This document shows, piece by piece, positions 24,804 through 33,638 of a DNA stretch of 64,000 bases; positions within the stretch are counted from its first letter, which is position 1; each line of letters opens with the position of its first letter. The notes under the pieces were generated by a model. It searched no databases, was not told where the DNA came from, and saw only the letters and a program-made list of their open reading frames with translations. Location: contig JBKECY010000018.1 of assembly GCA_047975025.1 (NCBI GenBank), positions 19,155 through 83,154 on the forward strand. Reading direction: 5' to 3'. Both the position numbers and the translations under genes were made by a program. This DNA is from JBKECY01 sp047975025. Lineage in GTDB: Bacteria; Bacillota; Clostridia; Lachnospirales; Lachnospiraceae.

Positions 24804-27800
24804 ATGAAAAATACTTTATATGATGAGCGGTTCGAGCATGATAACTGTGGTATTGGTGCAGTAGTCAATATCAAGGGAATCAAAACTCGGCAGACCGTAG
24901 AAAATGCACTCAAAATTGTAGAGAACCTGGAGCACAGAGCTGGAAAAGATGCCGATGGAAAAACAGGTGACGGTGTTGGAATCCTGCTGCAGATTTCACA
25001 TAAATTTTTTAGCAGAGCCTGTAAGAGCGCTTCCATCCCGATTGGAGACGAATTAGATTATGGCGTGGGTATGTTCTTCTTTTCCCAAGATGAGCTGCAG
25101 CGTAATCAGGCTAAAAAAATGTTTGAAGTCATCGTGGAAAAGGAAGATCTTGAATTTTTAGGCTGGCGCGAAGTGCCGACTCACCCGGGAGTGCTGGGAC
25201 AAAGAGCGGTAGATGTGATGCCTTGTATCATGCAGGCTTTTATTAAACGCCCGGCCGGGACAGCTCGCGGTGCCGAATTTGACCGAAAACTTTATATTGT
25301 ACGTCGTGTATTTGAGCAAAGCTCTGAAAGTACCTATGTACCTTCCTTGTCGAGCCGTACAATTGCATACAAGGGAATGTTTCTTGTGAATCAGCTTAGG
25401 ACATTCTATTCCGATTTACAAAGTGAATATTATGAATCAGCAATCGCATTGGTACATTCAAGATTCAGTACGAATACGAATCCAAGCTGGGACAGAGCGC
25501 ATCCGAACAGAATCATTGTGCATAATGGAGAGATCAATACCATCCGCGGTAACCAGGACAAGATGCTTGCACGTGAAGAAACCATGGAAAATGGTCTGTT
25601 AAAGGATGATCTGCACAAGGTGCTGCCGGTTATTAATGCAAAAGGTTCGGATTCCGCAATGCTTGACAACACATTAGAGTTCCTGGTAATGAGTGGCATG
25701 CCACTGCCTTTGGCCGTCATGATTACAATCCCTGAGCCGTGGGCAAATAATCGCACTATGTCGCAGGAGAAAAAGGATTTCTACCAATACTATGCGACTA
25801 TGATGGAGCCATGGGATGGTCCTGCTTCCATTTTGTTTAGTGACGGTGAAATCATGGGGGCTGTGTTAGATCGTAATGGTCTGCGCCCGTCTCGTTACTA
25901 CATTACAGAAGATGGCTACGTGATACTTTCTTCTGAAGTAGGTGTGCTGGATATTGAACCATCGAAGATTGTACAAAAAGAAAGACTGCATCCGGGTAAA
26001 ATGCTTTTGGTAGATACCGTACAGGGTAAAGTTATTTCAGATGATGAATTAAAAGAATTCTATGCGCGCAAGCAGCCGTACGGGGAGTGGCTTGACAATT
26101 ATCTGGTATCCTTAAGAGAGTTGACAATTCCAAATGAAAGAGTCGTGGAATATACGGAAGAGGAGATGGCACGCCTTCATAAAGCCTTCGGCTATACATA
26201 TGAAGATTATCGTACCTCGATTCTGAATATGGCAACCTCCGGTGGCGAGGGAATTGGTGCCATGGGTGTTGATTCACCTTTGCCGGTTCTTTCTAAAGCC
26301 AGACAACCCTTGTTTGGTTATTTCAAACAGTTATTTGCACAGGTTACAAATCCGCCGATTGATGCGATCAGAGAAGAAATTGTTACGTCTACCACAGTCT
26401 ATGTTGGCGAGGATGGCAATCTGATTGAAGAACGTCCGGAAAACTGCTCTGTTCTAAAAGTTGTAAATCCGATCTTGACGAACACAGATCTTCTGAAAAT
26501 CAAATCTATGAAGAAGAAGAACTTCAAGGTTGAAGTTGTTCCGATTCTGTTCTATAAGAATACGAATCTGGAAAAAGCTGTGGAGCATTTGTTCGTAGAG
26601 ATTGACCGGGCATATAGAAATGATGCTAATATCATTATCCTCTCAGACAGAGGAGTGGATGAAAACCATGTGGCAATACCGTCACTTTTGGCTGTATCGG
26701 CAGTTCATCAGTATCTGGTAAGGACGAAGAAACGTACATCACTGGCGATTATTCTGGAATCAGGAGAGCCAAGAGAAGTACATCATTTCGCGACATTGCT
26801 GGGCTTTGGCGCTTGTGCCATCAATCCCTATCTGGCGCAGGAGAGCATTCGTGAGCTGATCAAAGACGGTATGCTGGACAAAGACTATTATGCGGCCGTC
26901 AATGATTACAACAGTGCTGTACTGCATGGAATTGTTAAGATCGCATCCAAGATGGGAATTTCAACAATTCAGTCTTATCAGGGAGCACAGATTTTTGAAG
27001 CAATCGGAGTGGACAAGGTCTTAATCGACAAATACTTCACTGATACAGTCAGCCGCATTGGCGGAATTACAATTGACGATATTGAACGGGAAGCGAATGA
27101 ACTGCATTCAGAAGCGTTTGACTCTCTGGGTCTTGAAACGGATCTGACACTGGACAATCTTGGACGCCATAAAATGAGAAGTGGCGGAGAGGAGCATTTA
27201 TATAATCCGAGAACCATACATACCTTACAGCAGGCAGTGAAGAGAGCGGATTATACAATGTTTAAAGAATATACGAAACTGCTGGATGAAGAGCAGCAAT
27301 CAGGTGTATTGAGAGATTTGATTGATATCAAATTTCCTGCAAAAGGTATTGCGCTTACAGAAGTGGAAAGTGTGGAGTCTATCGTCAAACGCTTTAAGAC
27401 GGGAGCGATGTCCTATGGTTCCATCTCGCAGGAAGCACACGAAACTCTGGCAATTGCCATGAACAAACTGCATGGCAAGTCCAATAGCGGTGAAGGTGGA
27501 GAAAGTCTGGATCGACTTGTCATTGGGAAAGACGGACTTAACAGATGCTCGGCGATTAAGCAGGTAGCATCAGGACGGTTTGGTGTCACCTCACAATATC
27601 TGGTCAGTGCACAAGAACTTCAGATCAAGATGGCACAGGGGGCAAAACCGGGCGAAGGCGGACATCTGCCGGGAGCAAAAGTGTATCCCTGGATTGCGAA
27701 GACGCGTCATTCAACACCCGGTGTAGGGCTGATCTCGCCGCCGCCGCATCATGATATCTATTCGATCGAAGATTTGGCACAGCTGATTTACGATCTTAAA

Positions 27801-29330
27801 AATGCAAATACAGAAGCCAGAATTTCGGTTAAGCTGGTATCTGAAGCAGGTGTTGGTACAGTGGCTGCCGGTGTGGCAAAAGCAGGAGCACAGGTAATTC
27901 TGATTTCCGGTTACGATGGTGGAACCGGTGCAGCGCCAATCAGTTCTATTCATAATGCAGGACTTCCTTGGGAACTTGGACTGGCTGAGACGCATCAGAC
28001 ATTGATTATGAACGGACTGCGCAAAAAGGTACGAATTGAAGCAGACGGTAAGTTAATGACCGGAAAGCATGTGGCAATTGCTGCGATGCTGGGGGCTGAG
28101 GAGTTTGGCTTTGCGACAGCTCCGCTGGTAACATTGGGCTGCGTTATGATGCGTGTCTGCAATCTGGATACGTGTCCGGTAGGAATTGCAACACAGAATC
28201 CTGAGCTTCGGAAGCGCTTTGCCGGAAAGCCGGAATACGTCATTCACTTCATGCAGTATATCGCAGAAGAATTAAGAGAGTATATGGCTAAATTAGGTGT
28301 ACGTACTGTGGACGAACTGGTCGGACGTACTGAATTTCTGAAGGAAAAAACATCAGGCAGAACCGAGAAGACAAGAAAGCTGGATTTATCTGCGATCTTA
28401 TCTAACCCGTTTGCCAATGACGGAGAAAAATATACGTTTGATCCGAAACAGGTCTACAATTTTGAATTAGACAAACGTGTGGACAGGACCATCCTGATGA
28501 AGCGCTTCAAAGATGCGTTTGATAAAGGACAGCCCAAGAGTCTGGAAATTGATGTAACAAATACAGACCGTACATTTGGAACGATGTTCGGTTCTGAGAT
28601 TACGAAGAAGTTCGGCGATACACTCGATGAAGATACATACAGAGTTAAGTGTAATGGTGCCGGCGGACAAAGCTTCGGCGCGTTTATCCCGAAAGGCTTG
28701 ACGCTGGAACTGGTCGGAGACAGCAATGACTACTTTGGTAAAGGCCTCTCAGGCGGAAAGCTGATTGTCTATCCGCAGCAGGGAATTAAGTTTAAGCAGG
28801 ATGAAAATATTATCATTGGTAATGTGGCCTTATATGGTGCCACCAGCGGAAAAGCTTACATCAATGGTGTGGCCGGTGAGCGGTTCTGTGTACGTAATTC
28901 CGGTGCGATTGCGGTTGCTGAGGGTGTTGGTGATCATGGATGCGAATACATGACCGGTGGACGTGTTGTCATTCTTGGAGACGTGGGCAAGAACTTTGCT
29001 GCCGGTATGAGTGGCGGTATCGCATATGTACTCGATGAAGACAGCAATCTGTATATCAAAACCAATAAAGAGATGATTTCCATTGACAAAGTGAACTCCA
29101 AGTATGATGTGCAGGAGCTTAAAGAGATGATCTGTGATCATGTAGCCTACACCAATTCAGTGAAGGGAAAAGAAATCCTGGAGCATTTCGAAGAATATCT
29201 GCCTAAGTTCAAGAAAATCATTCCATACGATTACAGCCGAATGCTGACGACGATCGTGAAAATGGAAGAAAAAGGCTTAAGCAGTCAACAGGCTCAAATT
29301 GAAGCTTTTTACGCAATCACAAATAAATAG
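24804..29330 (+). CDS. gltB: Glutamate synthase, large (alpha) subunit
   Basis: A full-length 1508-residue GltB. It releases ammonia from glutamine in the N-terminal Ntn-amidotransferase domain and channels it to 2-oxoglutarate at the FMN site. The amidotransferase Cys15 (DNCGIGAVV) follows a 14-residue propeptide, removed in known GltB proteins. The synthase domain shows GAMSYGSISQEAHETLAIAMN, SNSGEGGE, IKMAQGAKPGEGGHLPG and the 3Fe-4S cysteine region CVMMRVCNLDTCPVGIATQ. The C-terminal GXGXG beta-helix (GLSGGKLIVYP to GGRVVILGDVG) is present. GAGGAGGCTGTATATAA precedes the ATG. Forms GOGAT with GltD. Confidence 0.98.
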   Translation: MKNTLYDERFEHDNCGIGAVVNIKGIKTRQTVENALKIVENLEHRAGKDADGKTGDGVGILLQISHKFFSRACKSASIPIGDELDYGVGMFFFSQDELQRNQAKKMFEVIVEKEDLEFLGWREVPTHPGVLGQRAVDVMPCIMQAFIKRPAGTARGAEFDRKLYIVRRVFEQSSESTYVPSLSSRTIAYKGMFLVNQLRTFYSDLQSEYYESAIALVHSRFSTNTNPSWDRAHPNRIIVHNGEINTIRGNQDKMLAREETMENGLLKDDLHKVLPVINAKGSDSAMLDNTLEFLVMSGMPLPLAVMITIPEPWANNRTMSQEKKDFYQYYATMMEPWDGPASILFSDGEIMGAVLDRNGLRPSRYYITEDGYVILSSEVGVLDIEPSKIVQKERLHPGKMLLVDTVQGKVISDDELKEFYARKQPYGEWLDNYLVSLRELTIPNERVVEYTEEEMARLHKAFGYTYEDYRTSILNMATSGGEGIGAMGVDSPLPVLSKARQPLFGYFKQLFAQVTNPPIDAIREEIVTSTTVYVGEDGNLIEERPENCSVLKVVNPILTNTDLLKIKSMKKKNFKVEVVPILFYKNTNLEKAVEHLFVEIDRAYRNDANIIILSDRGVDENHVAIPSLLAVSAVHQYLVRTKKRTSLAIILESGEPREVHHFATLLGFGACAINPYLAQESIRELIKDGMLDKDYYAAVNDYNSAVLHGIVKIASKMGISTIQSYQGAQIFEAIGVDKVLIDKYFTDTVSRIGGITIDDIEREANELHSEAFDSLGLETDLTLDNLGRHKMRSGGEEHLYNPRTIHTLQQAVKRADYTMFKEYTKLLDEEQQSGVLRDLIDIKFPAKGIALTEVESVESIVKRFKTGAMSYGSISQEAHETLAIAMNKLHGKSNSGEGGESLDRLVIGKDGLNRCSAIKQVASGRFGVTSQYLVSAQELQIKMAQGAKPGEGGHLPGAKVYPWIAKTRHSTPGVGLISPPPHHDIYSIEDLAQLIYDLKNANTEARISVKLVSEAGVGTVAAGVAKAGAQVILISGYDGGTGAAPISSIHNAGLPWELGLAETHQTLIMNGLRKKVRIEADGKLMTGKHVAIAAMLGAEEFGFATAPLVTLGCVMMRVCNLDTCPVGIATQNPELRKRFAGKPEYVIHFMQYIAEELREYMAKLGVRTVDELVGRTEFLKEKTSGRTEKTRKLDLSAILSNPFANDGEKYTFDPKQVYNFELDKRVDRTILMKRFKDAFDKGQPKSLEIDVTNTDRTFGTMFGSEITKKFGDTLDEDTYRVKCNGAGGQSFGAFIPKGLTLELVGDSNDYFGKGLSGGKLIVYPQQGIKFKQDENIIIGNVALYGATSGKAYINGVAGERFCVRNSGAIAVAEGVGDHGCEYMTGGRVVILGDVGKNFAAGMSGGIAYVLDEDSNLYIKTNKEMISIDKVNSKYDVQELKEMICDHVAYTNSVKGKEILEHFEEYLPKFKKIIPYDYSRMLTTIVKMEEKGLSSQQAQIEAFYAITNK

Positions 29331-29342
29331 GAGGTAGGATGC

Positions 29343-30836
29343 ATGGGAAAACCAACCGGATTTTTAGAATATAGAAGAGTAAACAGCATGGCTGAAAAGC
29401 CAAAAGCAAGAATCAGACATTTTAAGGAATTCCATTTTGCCCTTCCTATAGATGAGCAAAAAAGACAGGGAGCCAGATGTATGGATTGTGGTGTTCCGTT
29501 CTGCCAGTCAGGGGCGACCCTGGCAGGTATGACCTCGGGCTGCCCGCTGCACAACCTGATTCCTGAATGGAATGACCTTGTATTCAGAGACAACTGGAAA
29601 CAGGCATATACCAGATTGATTAAGACGGATAATTTTCCGGAATTTACCGGAAGGGTCTGTCCGGCACTTTGTGAGGCATCGTGTACCTGCGGTCTGAATA
29701 CGGATCCTGTTGCCATCAAAGGGAACGAATACAGTATTATTGAACGTGCTTTTAAAGAAGGGTATGCCGTACCAAAGCCGCCTAAAGTCAGAACCGGGAA
29801 GAAAATTGCCATAATTGGCAGCGGACCGGCAGGGCTTGCAGCCGCAGACCAGCTGAACCGTCGTGGACACCAGGTAACTGTATATGAGAGAAATGACCGT
29901 ATTGGAGGACTTTTGCGTTATGGAATCCCCAATATGAAACTCGAGAAACATATTATTGACCGCAGAGTCAGTCTGATGGAGGCGGAAGGGATTCGGTTCC
30001 TGACCAATATGGATGTGGGGAATAATGTCAAACCGGCACAGCTGCTCAAAGAATACGACAGAGTCATCCTCACATGCGGTGCTTCTAATCCCAGAGACTT
30101 GAATGCACCGGGGCGTGATGCAAAAGGCATTTATTTTGCGGTTGACTTCCTGACGATTACAACAAAAAGTCTGCTGGATTCCGATTTTATGGATAAAGCC
30201 TATATCCCTGTTGAGGGTAAGAATGTGATTGTAATCGGTGGAGGTGATACAGGAAATGACTGTGTAGGAACTTCCATACGCCTTGGCGCCAAAAGCGTTG
30301 TTCAGATTGAGATGATGCCAAAAGCTCCGGAACAAAGAACAGAGATGAATCCCTGGCCGGAATGGCCGAGGGTCTTGAAGACAGACTATGGTCAGGAAGA
30401 GGCCATTGCAATGTTTGGAGAGGATCCGCGTGTTTATCAGACCACTGTTTCAGAATTCATCAAAAATGATAAAGGGGATTTAACACAGGTCAAACTGGTA
30501 TCCCTTAAATCAAAAAAAGATGAGAAGACCGGACGCATGATGATGGTTCCTGTCAAAGGAACAGAAAGAATTGTGGATGCGGATGTAGTATTGATAGCTG
30601 CCGGATTTCTGGGGGCACAGGAATATGTGACAAAAGCCTTTAAGCTGGCTTCAGATGCACGTACGAATGTGGCGACAAAACCTGGAAGATTCGCAACAGA
30701 TGTAGAGAAAGTATTCGCAGCAGGTGATATGCGTCGTGGACAGTCGCTGGTAGTATGGGCGATTCGTGAAGGACGAGAAGTTGCCAAAGAAGTAGATGAA
30801 AGTTTGATGGGATACACGAACCTGTCAGTACAATAG
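29343..30836 (+). CDS. gltD: Glutamate synthase, small (beta) subunit
   Basis: A 497-residue GltD that passes electrons from NAD(P)H through FAD and two 4Fe-4S clusters to GltB. N-terminal cysteines are arranged as in the family (CMDCGVPFCQSG...CPLHNLIPEW...CPALCEASCTCGLN). The FAD site is IAIIGSGPAGLAAADQLNRRG and the NAD(P) site VIVIGGGDTGNDCVGTSIRLGA. The C-terminal FAD contact is VFAAGDMRRGQSLVVWAIREGR. It starts 12 bp after gltB, with GGAGGTAGGATGC. It is the last host gene before the prophage. Confidence 0.98.
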   Translation: MGKPTGFLEYRRVNSMAEKPKARIRHFKEFHFALPIDEQKRQGARCMDCGVPFCQSGATLAGMTSGCPLHNLIPEWNDLVFRDNWKQAYTRLIKTDNFPEFTGRVCPALCEASCTCGLNTDPVAIKGNEYSIIERAFKEGYAVPKPPKVRTGKKIAIIGSGPAGLAAADQLNRRGHQVTVYERNDRIGGLLRYGIPNMKLEKHIIDRRVSLMEAEGIRFLTNMDVGNNVKPAQLLKEYDRVILTCGASNPRDLNAPGRDAKGIYFAVDFLTITTKSLLDSDFMDKAYIPVEGKNVIVIGGGDTGNDCVGTSIRLGAKSVVQIEMMPKAPEQRTEMNPWPEWPRVLKTDYGQEEAIAMFGEDPRVYQTTVSEFIKNDKGDLTQVKLVSLKSKKDEKTGRMMMVPVKGTERIVDADVVLIAAGFLGAQEYVTKAFKLASDARTNVATKPGRFATDVEKVFAAGDMRRGQSLVVWAIREGREVAKEVDESLMGYTNLSVQ

Positions 30837-30840
30837 CCAA

Positions 30841-30881
30841 AAGAGCCCGGAAAGGTAAATTGCCTTTTCGGGCTCTTTCTT
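30841..30881 (+). terminator. gltBD terminator
   Basis: AAGAGCCCGGAAAGG pairs with CCTTTTCGGGCTCTT (one G-T pair, 7-nt loop), followed by TCTTAAAA. The flanking A-run also makes it possibly bidirectional, which would shield gltD from the leftward integrase transcript. Confidence 0.85.
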
Positions 30882-31027
30882 AAAATTTCCTTAAAAGGAA
30901 CAATGGTTATCTTGCTTCATAAATCGTTCAAAAACGCCGTAAAATCAACAAGTGTTAGCATTTTTAATTTTGCTTAAAGCGTCGTGAAGTAACGTGGAGT
31001 GAATTCGCTAGTGACAAATTAGTGACG
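30882..31027 (+). other. Probable left prophage boundary (attL region)
   Basis: This 146-bp gap between the gltD terminator and the integrase stop is where attL should lie by position. It contains short direct and inverted motifs (GTCGTGAAGTAACGTGGAG; AGTGACAAATTAGTGACG with AGTGAC twice) that could be arm sites. The core cannot be fixed because attR is outside the window. Confidence 0.45.
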
Positions 31028-32158
31028 CTATATCAGCTCAATTGTTTCTCTCAATTCACTCAATTCCTTGTGTGTGTATATCCTCTCTGTGATATCTTTC
31101 CCGGCATGTCCAAGCAATGCCTTGATTGCTGATTCGTTCGCCCCGGCAGAATTTAAAAGGGATGCAAACGTGTGCCGGCAGTCATGGGGAGTGTGTTTGG
31201 TTTTAATGCCAGCCGATATGAGTGCCTTGTCAAAGCATTCTCTGTACGAAAAAAGCTGGATAGCTTCTTCGAAATTGTGGAATATTATTCCGCCAAGGTC
31301 AGCATCGTATCGCCTTCTTACCATATCGTATATTTTGGAGTGGATAGGAACTACACGATTTTTCCCCGCCCTAGTCTTGGAGCCGCCTTTGAAAGTTCTC
31401 TTTTCCAAGTCAATATCAGATAACGGCATCTTACTGAGTTCGTTTATCCTCCAACCTGAATAAATATAGATCAGCACAGTATCAACAAACGGCTTATCCT
31501 TGCTCTTCCATAGCAACCCCAACTCTTTTTTCGTAAACGGCACGCCATGTTCATCGTCGTCCTCTTTGTTAATTTTGAGAAATTGGGTGTAGTCTTTTTC
31601 TATGACGTCATATTCTAGCGCATGCTTCGAAACTGCTCGCAGGACGAGTTTGACGTGTTCTAGGGTGGCGTGAGAGTATCCGGGGGTATCTAATATGGTT
31701 TGCATATCATCTGTTCTTAAATCGGCAAATATGCGCTTGTAGAGGGGCTCACATTTTAGATAAGCGGCGCGGTAACATTGCTCTGTACTTTTTGGGCGAT
31801 AGTCGGGCTTGTTGACATATTCAACCCCAAACCGCTTGATGTACCATTTTTTCCAAATTTCCTCGAACGTAGCACTCCTGTTGGTTGTGGAATACGGTTT
31901 TTCGTTGTACTTCACGAGCGCAATAAATGCCTCCATCCAGTCCGCATAGTATCCAATCGGCTTCTCGTAAATTGGATATCCGTTATCGTCCCATTCTTTT
32001 ACGGGCGGTCTTGCCATAAACGGCTTTGAGCGATTTCCTTTTAAAGTCACGACGCTGCCAAAACCATTCTTCATGCGCGGGTGCTTTCGCTTTTTCACCC
32101 TTGCCGGAACTAGGTACTCCTTCATGTAGTGTTGCAATTCTTGTGATGATATTTCCAT
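31028..32158 (-). CDS. Tyrosine recombinase integrase
   Basis: A 376-residue phage integrase catalysing site-specific integration and excision. Catalytic residues are in place: Arg237 (YSGWRINELSKM), His325 and Arg328 (HTPHDCRHTFASLL), His351 (LGHAGKD) and the nucleophile Tyr361 (ITERIYTHKE). The N-terminal arm-binding and core-binding regions cover about 1-200. ATG 32158 follows AAGGAGGTTTTT. It is leftward, next to gltD, so it marks the left end of the element. Its 70-nt leader lies in the nested inverted repeat at 32196-32254. Confidence 0.97.
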   Translation of the reverse strand: MEISSQELQHYMKEYLVPARVKKRKHPRMKNGFGSVVTLKGNRSKPFMARPPVKEWDDNGYPIYEKPIGYYADWMEAFIALVKYNEKPYSTTNRSATFEEIWKKWYIKRFGVEYVNKPDYRPKSTEQCYRAAYLKCEPLYKRIFADLRTDDMQTILDTPGYSHATLEHVKLVLRAVSKHALEYDVIEKDYTQFLKINKEDDDEHGVPFTKKELGLLWKSKDKPFVDTVLIYIYSGWRINELSKMPLSDIDLEKRTFKGGSKTRAGKNRVVPIHSKIYDMVRRRYDADLGGIIFHNFEEAIQLFSYRECFDKALISAGIKTKHTPHDCRHTFASLLNSAGANESAIKALLGHAGKDITERIYTHKELSELRETIELI

Positions 32159-32192
32159 AAAAACCTCCTTTTTGGTATAAAAAATGCACCTA

Positions 32193-32221
32193 TTGCTAGA
32201 TGCAGCTGGAGGTGATATAAT
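32193..32221 (+). promoter_or_regulatory. Forward promoter in the int leader region
   Basis: TTGCTA (32193-32198), a 17-bp spacer and a consensus TATAAT (32216-32221). Its -10 forms the left inner arm of a symmetrical repeat whose right arm gives a leftward TATAAT (32235-32240) that may serve int. Confidence 0.5.
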
Positions 32222-32254
32222 AGGTTTGCGAAGTATTATATCTAGTGCATCTAG
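32196..32254 (+). repeat. Nested inverted repeats upstream of int
   Basis: Outer arms CTAGATGCA (32196-32204) and TGCATCTAG (32246-32254), inner arms GATATAATA (32214-32222) and TATTATATC (32234-32242), all exact. They cover back-to-back -10 boxes and could be an operator for int control or recombinase accessory sites. Confidence 0.7.
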
Positions 32255-32303
32255 TATAGTATCTATCTAAAACAGTCTCTATTTGCCGTAGGGGCTGTTT
32301 TTT
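32228..32303 (+). ncRNA. Possible short (about 75 nt) terminated RNA
   Basis: A transcript from the promoter at 32193-32221 would begin near 32228 and meet a terminator (AACAGTCTC at 32271 with GGGGCTGTT at 32291, then T6). It encodes no evident protein. It may be only an attenuated leader. Confidence 0.35.
32271..32303 (+). terminator. Terminator between int leader and toxin candidate
   Basis: AACAGTCTC pairs with GGGGCTGTT (two G-T pairs), loop of 11 nt, then a run of six T. Confidence 0.7.
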
Positions 32304-32304
32304 A

Positions 32305-32333
32305 TTGTAATAATTTTTCTCGTATGATACAAT
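32305..32333 (+). promoter_or_regulatory. Promoter of the small toxin candidate
   Basis: TTGTAA (32305-32310), a 17-bp spacer and TACAAT (32328-32333) with an extended TGa in front. The start of transcription should be near 32340, about 31 nt before the TTG codon; the leader can fold as CCGTC-AGT-GGACGG. Confidence 0.5.
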
Positions 32334-32370
32334 TCAATTACCGTCAGTGGACGGGTGGAAAGAAGAACGA

Positions 32371-32445
32371 TTGAGTACCTACGAATATATAATGATTGTG
32401 ATAGCCGTTATTGGTTTAGCATACAAATTTTCATGTAAAAAGTAA
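32371..32445 (+). CDS. 24-residue hydrophobic peptide, TxpA/BsrG (Hol-Tox)-like toxin candidate
   Basis: TTG 32371 opens a 24-codon frame: MSTYEYIMIVIAVIGLAY, then a short tail ending CKK. The N-terminus M-S-T-Y-E-x-[LI]-M is the opening shared by type I toxins TxpA (MSTYESLMVMI) and BsrG (MTVYESLMIMI) and by the putative holin-like toxin family; a membrane helix and a Lys end follow, as in those peptides. It is shorter than TxpA (59) and BsrG (38). GGTGGAAAGAAG lies upstream as a weak ribosome binding site. No antisense promoter could be assigned with confidence. Confidence 0.6.
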   Translation: MSTYEYIMIVIAVIGLAYKFSCKK

Positions 32446-32576
32446 TTCATGAGTGTCGGACGGTGTGCGCTTTGAGATAAGGGTAGTTGAGAATACGAAA
32501 ACTAATCACTTTCGCTGCAAAATACTTATTAATCCCGTCTATATTTTGGTGTGCCCGACGTTTTTCACGGCGCATA

Positions 32577-32605
32577 TTGACACGCTAAGGAAAAAACTAT
32601 ATACT
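32577..32605 (+). promoter_or_regulatory. Near-consensus promoter driving an intergenic RNA
   Basis: TTGACA (32577-32582), exactly 17 bp, then TATACT (32600-32605). One mismatch from consensus in total. No gene follows on this strand before two terminators. Confidence 0.7.
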
Positions 32606-32727
32606 GAATACAGTAGGTATCAATGAAGGATCCTTTCCATGTAACACCCTCGGGACTGATTACCCCGGAATTCAGAAGGAGGACGTATGGGGCAGTAGCA
32701 ATTTATTACATAATATCTTAAACGTCC

Positions 32728-32762
32728 AGCGACTCTCATGTAACAGTGAGGGTCGCTTCTTA
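32728..32762 (+). terminator. First terminator of the small RNA
   Basis: AGCGACTCTC pairs with GAGGGTCGCT with one mismatch (10-nt loop), then TCTTAT. Confidence 0.65.
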
Positions 32763-32769
32763 TGTAAAG

Positions 32770-32800
32770 CCGTTCCTGTTAGAGCAGGAGCGGTTTTTTT
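32770..32800 (+). terminator. Second terminator of the small RNA
   Basis: CCGTTCCTG pairs with CAGGAGCGG (one G-T pair), loop TTAGAG, then seven T. Confidence 0.85.
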
Positions 32801-32805
32801 ATTGT

Positions 32806-33591
32806 CTATAATCCAAGTAATTGTTTCTTCTTTTGCTCAAATTCATCTTGCGTGATGATTCCATTATCGGCGAGTTCTTTGTATTTCAATATTTCATCAG
32901 CTGCTGTTAGGGCACTTGCAGATTGCTTGGCAACGGTACTTTCGTCTGTTCTGGTAATTTCTGTCAATATCGCAAATGTGTCGTCTGCGGCTTTGCGCGC
33001 GGATAGATATACGGGTGACTTAGTAGGGATTGGCTTTCCATTCATAAAGAATAATTTTGCCGTGGGGCTTGACTGATTTTTTAACATCAAAATAATTGAA
33101 ATACTTGAAACGTTTTTGGTTACTTTTCGCTTTCCGATTAACGATGCGCCCATGCCGACGTTCACAGCACTTCCCCCGCCGATTATCTGAGTTTCATCTT
33201 CCCGTATCTCGAATCCGATTATGTCTGAGAACGGCACATAGACTTGTGCCACGCTTACGTCAAAACATACAGTTTTGCTGTTGTCGTCAATCTGCAGCAC
33301 TCGACCAACTCCCCTTGTAGGAATAAAGGCACTTGTCTTGGCATTAGGTGAATGCGCTTTTACTTCGTCTAATAATTCAAGCATTAGATTAATGTCTTTT
33401 GGCATAAAATTAAGAATCTTTGCAAATTTCAGACCCATTACGCGAACAATGCCAGGCTCCGCGCCCAAGCCGCCAGTTATGCTTATCCTGGTAATATCAC
33501 TCAACTTCACTTTTGCGGGAATCAGGGTTTTAACTACAAGTTCCCCGTTTACTGTTTCTATTCTACTTTTCATTGTGGGGTATAATGCCAT
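32806..33591 (-). CDS. SHOCT-domain protein of the lysogeny module
   Basis: A 261-residue protein ending in a classical SHOCT domain (AADEILKYKELADNGIITQDEFEQKKKQLLGL spans about 230-261). The N-terminal part has beta-rich segments (LSDITRISITGG, VLQIDDNSKTVCFDVS, VPFSDIIGFEIREDE) that look like a PH-like or DUF4429-like fold. AAGGAGGAGCAAT precedes the ATG. It follows the repressor gene by 47 bp on the same strand, so it is probably expressed from the repressor promoter in lysogens. Function unknown; superinfection exclusion or host modulation is speculative. Confidence 0.8.
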   Translation of the reverse strand: MALYPTMKSRIETVNGELVVKTLIPAKVKLSDITRISITGGLGAEPGIVRVMGLKFAKILNFMPKDINLMLELLDEVKAHSPNAKTSAFIPTRGVGRVLQIDDNSKTVCFDVSVAQVYVPFSDIIGFEIREDETQIIGGGSAVNVGMGASLIGKRKVTKNVSSISIILMLKNQSSPTAKLFFMNGKPIPTKSPVYLSARKAADDTFAILTEITRTDESTVAKQSASALTAADEILKYKELADNGIITQDEFEQKKKQLLGL

Positions 33592-33638
33592 ATTGCTCCT
33601 CCTTGATATTTTTTGTATCGACCCACATCCCTATATAA

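Larger units (their letters stand above)
32612..32800 (+). ncRNA. Prophage small RNA, about 150 or 190 nt
   Basis: This stretch of the 360-bp gene-free gap has its own strong promoter and ends in two successive terminators (32728-32762 and 32770-32800). No frame of useful length is present. It contains an ideal Shine-Dalgarno, AGAAGGAGGACGT, followed by the minimal frame ATG GGG CAG TAG. It also has the pair GGACGT/ACGTCC (32682 and 32722) and a repeat of CATGTAACA (32639, 32738). It reads toward the convergent SHOCT gene, so the longer form stops six bases short of that gene's stop codon. Class unknown. Confidence 0.55.

Noticed and set aside
30882..31027. tRNA gene as phage attachment site
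   Set aside because: No tRNA cloverleaf or CCA-type end is visible near the integrase; insertion seems to be in the gap after gltD.
31983..32189. 68-codon minus-strand frame overlapping the integrase start
   Set aside because: The integrase frame has the AAGGAGG site and conserved sequence over the same bases.
32446..32576. Antisense antitoxin RNA to the 24-residue toxin candidate
   Set aside because: No minus-strand promoter with acceptable -35, spacing and -10 was found, so it is not listed as a feature.
32690..32702. Three-codon frame ATG GGG CAG TAG as a gene
   Set aside because: Too short to be called a coding gene; it is recorded only as a ribosome binding feature of the small RNA.
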